From positions 1 to 6,159 of the forward strand of contig WAQA01000225.1 in the NCBI GenBank assembly GCA_015520475.1: a stretch of DNA of 6,159 nt, in the 5' to 3' direction. Below the pieces are notes generated by a model, which saw nothing but the letters and a program-made list of their open reading frames with translations, was not told where the DNA came from and made no database searches. The DNA comes from Candidatus Bathyarchaeota archaeon. Its GTDB lineage: Archaea; Thermoproteota; Bathyarchaeia; Bathyarchaeales; WAQA01. This document shows positions 1 through 5,450 of this stretch, piece by piece. The translations under genes were made by a program, and so were the position numbers. How positions within the stretch are numbered: position 1 is the stretch's first letter; the number at the start of each line of letters is the position of its first letter.

Positions 1-573
<573 letters not shown>

Positions 574-731
574 AAGAAAAGATTGGAGTAGCGGGGGAAT
601 ATTCAGTCCAAAAGCGTATTCTCGACCTTTCCGAATCCCAGATGCTTCTACGTTTTAAGGTTCATGTATGGATGACCGTCCAGAAAAAACTATATATTCT
701 GAGATTGAAAATTTATTTTTGGTGTTTGTGA
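574..731 (+). other. 16S 3' trailer and AT-rich spacer before the tRNA
   Basis: This non-coding spacer follows the 16S end. TTGGA (583-587) can pair with TCCAA (607-611). The segment CCCAGATGCTTCTACG (about 640-655) may be the 3' strand of the long stem that archaea form around pre-16S rRNA, but the 5' leader needed to test this lies outside the window. The second half is AT-rich and ends in a T-run (ATTTATTTTT, 711-720) that could terminate 16S transcription. It contains no 23S sequence and no reading frame. Confidence 0.5.
691..698 (+). promoter_or_regulatory. TATA-like box upstream of the tRNA gene
   Basis: TATATATT, preceded by an A-run (684-689), lies about 30-40 bases before the tRNA 5' end at 732. 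With the usual archaeal distance of about 25 bases, transcription would begin near 720 and leave a leader of about a dozen bases for RNase P to remove. This suggests that the tRNA can be transcribed independently of 16S. The T-run between box and gene could instead end the 16S transcript. The call rests on position and composition only. Confidence 0.45.
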
Positions 732-749
732 GGGGCTGTAGTCTAGCAA

Positions 750-777
750 CGGCTCATGTAATGATGAGCCGCTGGAA
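750..777 (+). other. tRNA-Trp intron 1 (28 nt, D loop)
   Basis: The intron has a 7-bp stem GGCTCAT/ATGAGCC (751-757/764-770) with a 6-nt loop. The exon end CTAGC (743-747) pairs with the intron's GCTGG (771-775) to form the central helix. Three-nt bulges AAC (748-750) and AAC (776-778) are the two splice sites, cut as AA|C. AACGG occurs at both boundaries (748-752 and 776-780), so the exact cut cannot be read from sequence, but any register gives the same mature D loop. Confidence 0.82.
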
Positions 778-789
778 CGGCATGACGAC

Positions 790-817
790 AGTTGGGAGGT
801 GCAGTCCCAACCGTTAA
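790..817 (+). other. tRNA-Trp intron 2 (28 nt, position 28/29)
   Basis: A perfect 7-bp stem GTTGGGA/TCCCAAC (791-797/805-811) has a 7-nt loop. The central helix pairs exon GACG (784-787) with intron CGTT (812-815), including one G-U pair. The bulges are ACA (788-790) and AAG (816-818). Removing 790-817 brings AC next to GGG and completes the 5' strand of the anticodon stem. The loop contains TGC, an Ala anticodon, but lacks U33, so this hairpin is not an anticodon arm. Confidence 0.85.
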
Positions 818-826
818 GGGCTCCAG

Positions 827-885
827 AAGACAGATACGGGTTTGCGGACCTAAACGGGATGAAGAAGTTCTGGAGCTTTGAAGAA
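827..885 (+). other. tRNA-Trp intron 3 (59 nt, position 37/38), possible box C/D guide
   Basis: The intron lies at the classical archaeal 37/38 site. A perfect 9-bp helix joins GCTCCAGAA (820-828), which includes the anticodon loop, to TTCTGGAGC (868-876) near the intron 3' end. A canonical BHB would put the last pairing base (G875) three bases before position 39. Here an extra CTTTGAAG (876-883) intervenes, so the 3' bulge is enlarged. That insertion includes TTGA (878-881), which resembles a D box; GGGATGA (856-862) resembles a C' box. GTTT/AAAC (840-843/852-855) may form an inner hairpin. A guide role is inferred from known haloarchaeal tRNA-Trp introns. The cut may be shifted by one base without changing the product. 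Confidence 0.75.
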
Positions 886-891
886 ACCCGT

Positions 892-924
892 AGGAACGGG
901 ACAGATGTAAGCCGTTCCGGGTAA
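892..924 (+). other. tRNA-Trp intron 4 (33 nt, position 43/44)
   Basis: The intron has a 7-bp stem GGAACGG/CCGTTCC (893-899/912-918) with a 12-nt loop. The central helix pairs exon ACCC (886-889) with intron GGGT (919-922). The bulges are GTA (890-892) and AAA (923-925), cut as NN|N. Removal leaves a standard 5-nt variable loop AGGTC next to the anticodon stem. A shifted register with a TAG bulge also folds but would leave a 7-nt variable loop, so it is less likely. No outer exon helix is visible until intron 3 has been removed. Confidence 0.78.
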
Positions 925-957
925 AGGTCGCCGGTTCAAATCCGGCCAGCCCCACCA

Positions 958-1210
958 ATATCTAATGTTCATCTCTTATTCTCCGATATTTTTCTATAAG
1001 CAGCATCTTTAGGGACAGAATATATACTATGAGAGTGTTTGCTTAGTATAAGCGTGTTAGTGGTTGAGAAGCGGTGATGTGATGCTCCGTCTGCTGGATA
1101 ATTTGATGAGTTTAGGTGTTGAGGATTAACCAGCCACGTCTAAGCGCAATTAATAGGAAAACATAAAAATAATAATGTATTTAGTGGTTTAAAATCTCCA
1201 TTGTTGGAGT
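958..1210. other. Non-coding region between tRNA-Trp and the DUF89 gene
   Basis: No convincing reading frame is present. The T-run ATTTTTCT (about 987-994), some 30 bases after the tRNA, is a plausible terminator. A TATA-like box at 1019-1028 and a potentially structured segment at about 1050-1132 follow. The final 70 bases are AT-rich, with two weak TATA-like stretches (about 1163-1173 and TTTAAAAT at 1188-1195) that could drive the DUF89 gene. Use of the second would give an almost leaderless mRNA. Confidence 0.6.
1050..1132 (+). ncRNA. Candidate structured small RNA, possibly box C/D-like (tentative)
   Basis: A TATA-like box (AATATATACT, 1019-1028) predicts a transcript start near 1050. 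Downstream are GTGATGT (1074-1080) and TTGATGA (1103-1109), each one base off the C-box consensus RTGATGA. CTGC (1091-1094) and TTGA (1119-1122) resemble degenerate D' and D boxes. The ends can pair as TGGTTGA/TTAACCA (1061-1067/1126-1132, one G-T pair). Spacings are only roughly those of archaeal C/D guides, no D box is canonical, and the outer stem is not adjacent to the boxes. I cannot name a target. Confidence 0.22.
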
Positions 1211-2113
1211 GTGGAGATTCTGAAGCCGAGGCCTCTATGTCTGCCGTGTACAATCCGTACGGCATACGACGTGGCTAAGAAATCTACTGGAGATGAAAAG
1301 CTCCAGAAGAAGATTATTCTTGAAGTAGCTAAGTGGCTCTCCTCTAATCCAATAAGTGATTTTACGCCTGCGGCTCTTCATACATGGGCTTACAGGATAG
1401 CTGTGAAGATCTCTGGAGATAGGGACCCATTCCTTAAGCTGAAGAGGTTCTCTAATGAGAGGGCGTTGAGGGTTGCTGCTTCATTCGAGAGAGAGCTCCT
1501 TGCAGGTGGAGATGATGAGGAAACTTTCCGATTGGCTGTTAGAATGGCTATATGTGGTAACGCTGTCGACTTTGAAGTTGAAGAGTACGGGTTCTCCTTG
1601 GAAAAGTTTGATTCTCAATTCTGTGAATGTTTAAAGGCTGCTCCCGTAATTGATCATTCAAATATGCTTATGCAATGTCTTGAGAGATCCCGGAAGGTTC
1701 TATATCTGTTGGATAACGCTGGCGAGATAGTCTTTGATAAGCTCCTGATAGAGATTATAAAGAGAATGTATAACTGTGATGTATTAGCTGTTGTTAAGGA
1801 AGGGCCGATCTTGAATGATGCGCTTCTAGAGGATGCTGAGGAGGTTGGATTAACATCGATTGTAAATGTCATAACGACAGGGAATGATCATATAGGTGTT
1901 GATCTTGCAAGTTCATCTAGAACGTTCAAAGATCACCTAGCCTCTTCAGATATGATTATTGCTAAGGGGCAGGGATGCTACGAGACTCTCTCCGAGATTG
2001 AATCTTCAATGGGGAAGCCTATCTTCTATCTTCTTAAGGCTAAATGCTCCATTGTAGCTCAGGATCTAAATGTTCCTCAAGGATCAAACGTAATCAAGTT
2101 TTCCCGCATTTGA
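1211..2113 (+). CDS. DUF89 family damage-control phosphatase (ARMT1-like domain)
   Basis: This 300-residue protein belongs to DUF89 (PF01937). The family contains metal-dependent phosphatases thought to hydrolyse damaged or excess phosphometabolites; the substrate of the archaeal branch is not established. An N-terminal CLPC pair (Cys10, Cys13) is typical of the CxxC-bearing prokaryotic subfamily. The signature DNAGE is at 168-172 with Asp176 after it; Asp168 and Asn169 are the expected metal ligands. KEGPILNDALLEDA (196-209), KGQGCYE (252-258) and LLKAKC (274-279) are further family blocks. The length is normal for a complete protein. The GTG start at 1211 places CxxC at its usual distance from the N terminus, and no ATG lies nearby in frame. 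GGAG sits only one base before it, so translation may be leaderless or nearly so. It is probably soluble and cytoplasmic, and stands alone without a partner gene. Confidence 0.92.
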   Translation: MEILKPRPLCLPCTIRTAYDVAKKSTGDEKLQKKIILEVAKWLSSNPISDFTPAALHTWAYRIAVKISGDRDPFLKLKRFSNERALRVAASFERELLAGGDDEETFRLAVRMAICGNAVDFEVEEYGFSLEKFDSQFCECLKAAPVIDHSNMLMQCLERSRKVLYLLDNAGEIVFDKLLIEIIKRMYNCDVLAVVKEGPILNDALLEDAEEVGLTSIVNVITTGNDHIGVDLASSSRTFKDHLASSDMIIAKGQGCYETLSEIESSMGKPIFYLLKAKCSIVAQDLNVPQGSNVIKFSRI

Positions 2114-2251
2114 TCCCATTTACAGTATTCTGACACTCTCACCCACTAAAGCGAGGGGATTCATTTTGGTGCTGTGCAGTTGTAGGTTATCTTCTCTGGC
2201 ATGCTTATTCCTTTAGATGTTCGTTTTGGGTCTTGGAGTGTTCGGCACGGT

Positions 2252-2259
2252 TTTATAAA
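2252..2259 (+). promoter_or_regulatory. TATA-like box in the intergenic region
   Basis: TTTATAAA within a GC-flanked setting (ACGGTTTTATAAAG) is the cleanest TATA element in the window. The predicted start is near 2280, about 200 bases before the mscS-like gene. It could therefore drive either a long-leader mRNA or a separate short RNA ending near the T-rich stretch at 2345-2356. Confidence 0.5.
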
Positions 2260-2358
2260 GAAAGCAGCGGATTCACCTGAAGATTCTTCGTTCATAATAA
2301 TGATGAAGACCAAGTCGAAAAGTTAACCTGCAACATAACGCCAAGTTTTATTATTTAG

Positions 2359-2385
2359 GAAAGATATGGTTATTCATTATCTTTC
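2359..2385 (+). repeat. 8-bp perfect inverted repeat (hairpin)
   Basis: GAAAGATA (2359-2366) and TATCTTTC (2378-2385) are perfect reverse complements separated by 11 bases. The repeat lies about 100 bases before the mscS-like start. It could be an operator-like palindrome or an RNA hairpin; nothing in the sequence decides between these. Confidence 0.5.
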
Positions 2386-2392
2386 ATTCGGT

Positions 2393-2418
2393 TCCCCTCA
2401 TGATTGAGTGAAGGGGGA
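2393..2418 (+). repeat. Imperfect hairpin, C-rich arm against G-rich arm
   Basis: TCCCCT (2393-2398) can pair with AGGGGG (2412-2417), one pair being U-G, and an internal CTCA/TGAG (2397-2400/2405-2408) offers an alternative shorter stem. It lies eight bases after the preceding inverted repeat and immediately before the AT-rich TGATAATATTTTTTA that is the probable promoter of the next gene. Confidence 0.4.
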
Positions 2419-2420
2419 TG

Positions 2421-2435
2421 TGATAATATTTTTTA
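2421..2435 (+). promoter_or_regulatory. AT-rich putative promoter of mscS-like gene
   Basis: TGATAATATTTTTTA lies about 50-60 bases before the TTG start and would place transcription start near 2455, leaving a short leader that includes the ribosome binding site. It is the nearest AT-rich element, but the match to a TATA box is loose. Confidence 0.35.
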
Positions 2436-2468
2436 GGATGTTCCCTTCCCTTTTAGGGTAAGGTTCTT

Positions 2469-2475
2469 GGAGGAG
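2469..2475 (+). promoter_or_regulatory. Shine-Dalgarno site fixing a TTG start
   Basis: GGAGGAG complements the CCTCC tail of the 16S rRNA at the left end of this window. GGAGG ends nine bases before TTG 2483, a good spacing, and supports that rare start codon. The GTG at 2475 overlaps the site and is in a different frame. Confidence 0.75.
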
Positions 2476-2482
2476 TGTATCT

Positions 2483-3142
2483 TTGGGTATTGACAAGATT
2501 GAGGAGAAGATTGAAAGTATACGGCATGGTCTTCTCAAGACTTTGGGTTATATCACATTCTTAATTTTCTCTCTATTTGCTATAAATTTCATCTTTGAAT
2601 GGGCTTCCCTCGAGAATATTCCTGAGTCAATGCAGCCGTACAGTAATTTTCTACTATCCATTAAACCTTACATTGCATATATTCAGGCATTATTAATCTT
2701 TATCTTTGGGTATATGAGCGTCAGAGCTGTCAGTTCAATCGCTTTCTCGTATGTTAGGAGGGTTGCGGATTATCCTACTGCCGCAGCTATTAAGACGATA
2801 ACTAAGATAGCTGGCTTAGCTCTTCTGCTTTCAATGCTGGCTTCGGTATTTAATGTTAATCCTGCTGCTGCCTTAACAGTTGGCTCTTTTGGAGGTTTAG
2901 TTGTTGGATTCGCAACGCAGACTATTCTTTCGCATGTTGTAGCGGGAATATTTCTTCTGCTGTCTAGACCTTTCAGGTATGGTGACACGGTTACTATCAT
3001 GGGGAGAACCGGTAAAGTTAAGGAGATTACCTTGATGCATCTGGTTCTTGAGACGTCTGATGGAAGTGAGGAGATCCTAATACCCAGCGGATCCGTCGTT
3101 ACCCAGATAATACAGAGACGTAAATCGAAGGAGACGGTTTGA
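2483..3142 (+). CDS. Small MscS-family mechanosensitive ion channel
   Basis: This 219-residue membrane protein is of the small-conductance mechanosensitive channel type, which releases solutes when turgor rises. Hydrophobic segments lie at about 21-41, 62-90 and 107-124, followed by the pore-lining TM3 helix (about 128-161). TM3 is rich in Gly and Ala (AAALTVGSFGGLVVGFATQ), as in MscS. RPFRYGDTV (162-170) then opens the beta domain, which continues through GKVKEITL to LIPSGSVV near 198-205. The chain stops at about residue 219, just after the beta domain, so the C-terminal alpha/beta cage region and small barrel of E. coli MscS (286 residues) are absent. No frameshift is needed to explain this; short forms exist in archaea. 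TTG start is supported by GGAGG. The peptidase gene follows on the same strand. Confidence 0.9.
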   Translation: MGIDKIEEKIESIRHGLLKTLGYITFLIFSLFAINFIFEWASLENIPESMQPYSNFLLSIKPYIAYIQALLIFIFGYMSVRAVSSIAFSYVRRVADYPTAAAIKTITKIAGLALLLSMLASVFNVNPAAALTVGSFGGLVVGFATQTILSHVVAGIFLLLSRPFRYGDTVTIMGRTGKVKEITLMHLVLETSDGSEEILIPSGSVVTQIIQRRKSKETV

Positions 3143-3225
3143 TGTTAAAGATAACCATAAACATGAAAAAGTAAAAGGTATTAAGAGGATTGCGTCTAAA
3201 TTATCGTAGAAAAGAGAGTTTGAGA

Positions 3226-4827
3226 ATGGCTCTGATGAAAGCCAAGTTTTCAACCTATGCTCTTCTAACTATTATTGTAATTGGATTGTTAGGGGCCTAT
3301 CCTCCGGTTGAATCATCAAGTTCTACAACGTCAGACATCTATGAATTCGGTTTCGTAGTTAATGATGATGGCTTGGCAACAGTAGATATAAACTTTACTA
3401 GTAGTAGGAGGCTTGGGGAGTCATGGCTTATCATTCCTAAATTTCTAGAGTACATCAACTATACGGTTAATGGTAAAATAACCAGTTTCAGATTTGAATC
3501 GACAGAGAAGATGTTCAATATCGATCTATACTTCTATAAAGTTTTAGAGTTCTCGTTTAGGTCGGACAGCGTATTCCAGATGCATATAAAATTCAATTTC
3601 AGTAATGCGGCCATGATTATAGAGCCTGAAGGAGTCTTTCTTTCTCCGCAGATAGGCTTCGAACCTAAGAGTAAAGGGAGAGCCTATGTTCTTTTTCCGT
3701 TGAGCTTTAAGGTGAATAAGGCGTTTATTGGAGGCCTCTATAAACCCAGCTACATGAACTCTAACTATGTAAGCTTCGATGAGATACCTAATAGCCTGGT
3801 TCGGTTGGAGGTTGAATTCACAGTTGATAGGCCTCCTAGAATGGTTGATATTAAAGGCGGAGTTTTCACATTTAGAACGGTTACTAGATATGAAAAGTAC
3901 GCTAAGGATATATTGGCGTTATATAAGCTGGTCTATGGAAACCTTACGTCCCTGTTCAATGTTACATTAGGTAATGTTAACGTTGAATTTTTTGTTCCAA
4001 GCCTCGAAACTCTATACTCAATCGGCGGATATGTCCCCTTCAATGGAGGTGAACTGGGTGATATACACATAAACATATTCTATACAAGATACGTTAAAGG
4101 ATACATTGAGATAATTGCTCTTCATGAGCTTGTCCATCACTTCTTATGGAAGGCCGGTGTTGATCCCCAAAACCTATTATGGTTCCATGAGGGTCTAGCT
4201 CAGTATATAAGTATTAGTATTGCCCTTAAAATAGGTTATGAGGGAGCTTCCTTCTTTAAGGATGATTTGGAAAGTAATATACCGAATATAGGGGTTGGGA
4301 ATCTAGGATATCTTCAGGGATGGACTCCTACGAGAAGAACTGAGAATCTTGGCAAGTTGTATGTTGCTTCCTATTATGTTGTGACGAGGCTGGCTGAACC
4401 TTATCATGGCCTAGAATATTACGCCCGTTTCTTCAGGATTATCCATGGGATCAAGGTGAGAGATAATGATGAGCTCGCATATTACCTAAGCCTTGCAGCT
4501 AATGAAACAGTTGTTCCAAGGCTGAGGAGATGGGGTTTCATGGTTGAGGATTTATATTCGTACTCAAGTCTCATTTTAGAAGCTGAGAGAGCTCTGCAGA
4601 GGATGAGCCCTCTCCTCCAACCATACAAGGTGATTGCTGAGATAATTTATGGCTGGGCTTTAAAGAATGCTAAGGCCGGCCAATTCAATGCTGCCTCAAG
4701 ATATCTGCTTCTAACAATAGTTATTGTAAAGTTATCTCCTATCCTCTCAGTCTTGACGTTCTCAGCTCTCCTCTTTCTCCTTCTATTGTACTGTCTCAAA
4801 TGGAAAGGGGTATTCATGGGAGATTAG
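3226..4827 (+). CDS. Membrane-anchored gluzincin-type zinc peptidase (peptidase MA-like)
   Basis: This protein has 533 residues from ATG 3226. A charged N terminus and hydrophobic stretch (about 11-25, YALLTIIVIGLLGAY) form a signal or anchor. The region of about 30-220 is beta-rich and unrecognised. A metallopeptidase core follows: HELVH (His300, Glu301, His304) for zinc and catalysis, then WFHEG with Glu322 as third ligand, 17 residues after the second His, as in gluzincins and the peptidase MA-like family. A hydrophobic C-terminal segment (about 494-525) with basic residues after it is a second membrane anchor, so the catalytic domain probably faces outside. Its substrate is unknown. An in-frame TTG at 3190 would add 12 basic residues, but its GAGG lies one base away, so ATG 3226 gives the better signal peptide. 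The gene begins 83 bases after mscS-like and may be co-transcribed with it. Confidence 0.85.
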   Translation: MALMKAKFSTYALLTIIVIGLLGAYPPVESSSSTTSDIYEFGFVVNDDGLATVDINFTSSRRLGESWLIIPKFLEYINYTVNGKITSFRFESTEKMFNIDLYFYKVLEFSFRSDSVFQMHIKFNFSNAAMIIEPEGVFLSPQIGFEPKSKGRAYVLFPLSFKVNKAFIGGLYKPSYMNSNYVSFDEIPNSLVRLEVEFTVDRPPRMVDIKGGVFTFRTVTRYEKYAKDILALYKLVYGNLTSLFNVTLGNVNVEFFVPSLETLYSIGGYVPFNGGELGDIHINIFYTRYVKGYIEIIALHELVHHFLWKAGVDPQNLLWFHEGLAQYISISIALKIGYEGASFFKDDLESNIPNIGVGNLGYLQGWTPTRRTENLGKLYVASYYVVTRLAEPYHGLEYYARFFRIIHGIKVRDNDELAYYLSLAANETVVPRLRRWGFMVEDLYSYSSLILEAERALQRMSPLLQPYKVIAEIIYGWALKNAKAGQFNAASRYLLLTIVIVKLSPILSVLTFSALLFLLLLYCLKWKGVFMGD

Positions 4828-4853
4828 AACTGGCTGAACATAATCCTCAAACT
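4828..4853. other. Short convergent intergenic gap
   Basis: Only 26 bases separate the stop codons of the plus-strand peptidase gene and the minus-strand fumarase beta gene. No hairpin or T-run long enough to call a terminator is visible on either strand, so transcripts of the two units may overlap at their 3' ends. Confidence 0.6.
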
Positions 4854-5435
4854 TTATCCTACATTAAATTCAGTTTTCGCTTTTTCATGTACTCTTCTGA
4901 AGAGGTTATTGCCATGCGTGTCTATTGATATGATTAGTGGACCGAAATCTTCAACTTCTAGGATCCATAATGCCTCCGGCATTCCTAAGTCGAGCCATTC
5001 TACACCTTTAACCTTCCTTATCGATTGTGCTGCTAATACAGCTGCTCCTCCAGTGAATGTTCCATAGACGCATCCAACTTTCTTCATCATCCTCTCAGTT
5101 TTCTGTCCCATTCCCCCCTTCCCAATTATGAGTCTAACCTTAAACTTCTCTATTATTGTGTGTGCATATTTCTCCATGCGTATGCTTGTTGTTGGTCCAG
5201 CTGCTATCGCCATCCATCCATCCTTAATCTTCCTCATTATAGGTCCGCAGTGATAGATTACTTGTCCGTTAACGTTTATGGGCAGGTCTCTTCCTTCCCT
5301 GAGGAACTTGGTTATTCTCTTATGTGCAGCATCACGTGCAGTAACTATTACGCCGGATAAATAAACTACGTCTCCAACCTTGAGTTTTCTGATGTCTCCT
5401 TCTGTGAGAGGAGTCTTCAACTTGAATATTCTCAT
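4854..5435 (-). CDS. Class I fumarate hydratase, beta subunit (C-terminal domain type)
   Basis: This is a 193-residue subunit of the oxygen-sensitive, 4Fe-4S class I fumarase, which interconverts fumarate and L-malate. In archaea the enzyme is split into two chains; this one corresponds to the C-terminal domain of one-chain enzymes. Visible family blocks are TARDAAHKR (32-40), YHCGPI (61-66), AGPTTSIRM (79-87) and GKGGMG (105-110), all of which help to build the active site at the interface with alpha. The length is normal and the frame intact. It starts with ATG 15 bases after the alpha stop, so the two are almost certainly one transcript; the sequence TCTGGTGACG before it holds only a weak ribosome site. 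The related L-tartrate dehydratase has the same fold, and sequence alone does not fully exclude it. Confidence 0.93.
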   Translation of the reverse strand: MRIFKLKTPLTEGDIRKLKVGDVVYLSGVIVTARDAAHKRITKFLREGRDLPINVNGQVIYHCGPIMRKIKDGWMAIAAGPTTSIRMEKYAHTIIEKFKVRLIIGKGGMGQKTERMMKKVGCVYGTFTGGAAVLAAQSIRKVKGVEWLDLGMPEALWILEVEDFGPLIISIDTHGNNLFRRVHEKAKTEFNVG

Positions 5436-5450
5436 AAGGCCGTCACCAGA

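Larger units (their letters stand above)
732..957 (+). tRNA. tRNA-Trp(CCA) interrupted by four BHB introns
   Basis: Exons are 732-749, 778-789, 818-826, 886-891 and 925-957. Joined, they give 78 nt including an encoded CCA. The acceptor stem GGGGCTG/CAGCCCC (732-738/947-953) has seven Watson-Crick pairs and discriminator A954. The D stem GTC/GAC is 741-743/784-786. The anticodon stem ACGGG/CCCGT is assembled from 788-789 plus 818-820, paired with 887-891, with all five pairs made. The loop is CUCCAGA (821-826 plus 886), with U33 and anticodon CCA at 823-825. The variable loop is AGGTC, and the T arm is GCCGG-TTCAAAT-CCGGC. G1-C72, A73 and the CUCCAGA loop fit archaeal tRNA-Trp; a 37/38 intron is its classical one. 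The splice points follow a constant NN|N rule in the BHB bulges. Each assignment is reinforced because removal of all four introns restores every stem at once. Confidence 0.92.
2114..2482. other. 369-bp gene-free region upstream of mscS-like gene
   Basis: No supportable reading frame lies here. Contents in order: a C-rich/G-rich segment around 2143-2164 (ACCCACTAAAGCGAGGGG) that resembles the end hairpins of archaeal IS200/IS605 elements but is only partly complementary; a strong TATA-like box at 2252-2259; an isolated perfect C-box word ATGATGA at 2300-2306; a T-rich stretch GTTTTATTATTT (2345-2356) that could be a terminator; an 8-bp inverted repeat at 2359-2385; and a second imperfect hairpin at 2393-2418. 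The TATA box and T-rich stretch bracket a possible short transcript of about 75 nt. Confidence 0.5.

Noticed and set aside
791..811. Hairpin with loop GGTGCAG read as an anticodon arm of tRNA-Ala(TGC)
   Set aside because: It lacks U33, the acceptor has G3-C70 instead of the G3-U70 Ala determinant, and the Trp solution restores all stems.
847..929. GACCT (847-851) pairing with AGGTC (925-929) as an anticodon stem
   Set aside because: AGGTC is needed as the variable loop directly before the T stem; using it as a stem leaves no variable loop. The match is probably chance.
732..957. tRNA-Val, suggested by the D-arm sequence GTCTAG...ATGACG
   Set aside because: No Val anticodon can be placed in a proper loop; GAC at 900-902 falls within the loop of intron 4, and the assembled anticodon is CCA.
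743..958. 71-residue minus-strand reading frame
   Set aside because: It covers the tRNA-Trp gene in antisense. Its MVGLAGFEPATFTRNG start is a familiar spurious peptide produced by translating antisense tRNA ends.
1654..1872. Small shadow frames at 1654-1872 (minus), 2770-3000 (minus), 3779-3970 (plus) and 5160-5360 (plus)
   Set aside because: Each lies within a well-supported gene in another frame, with no ribosome site or recognisable protein features.
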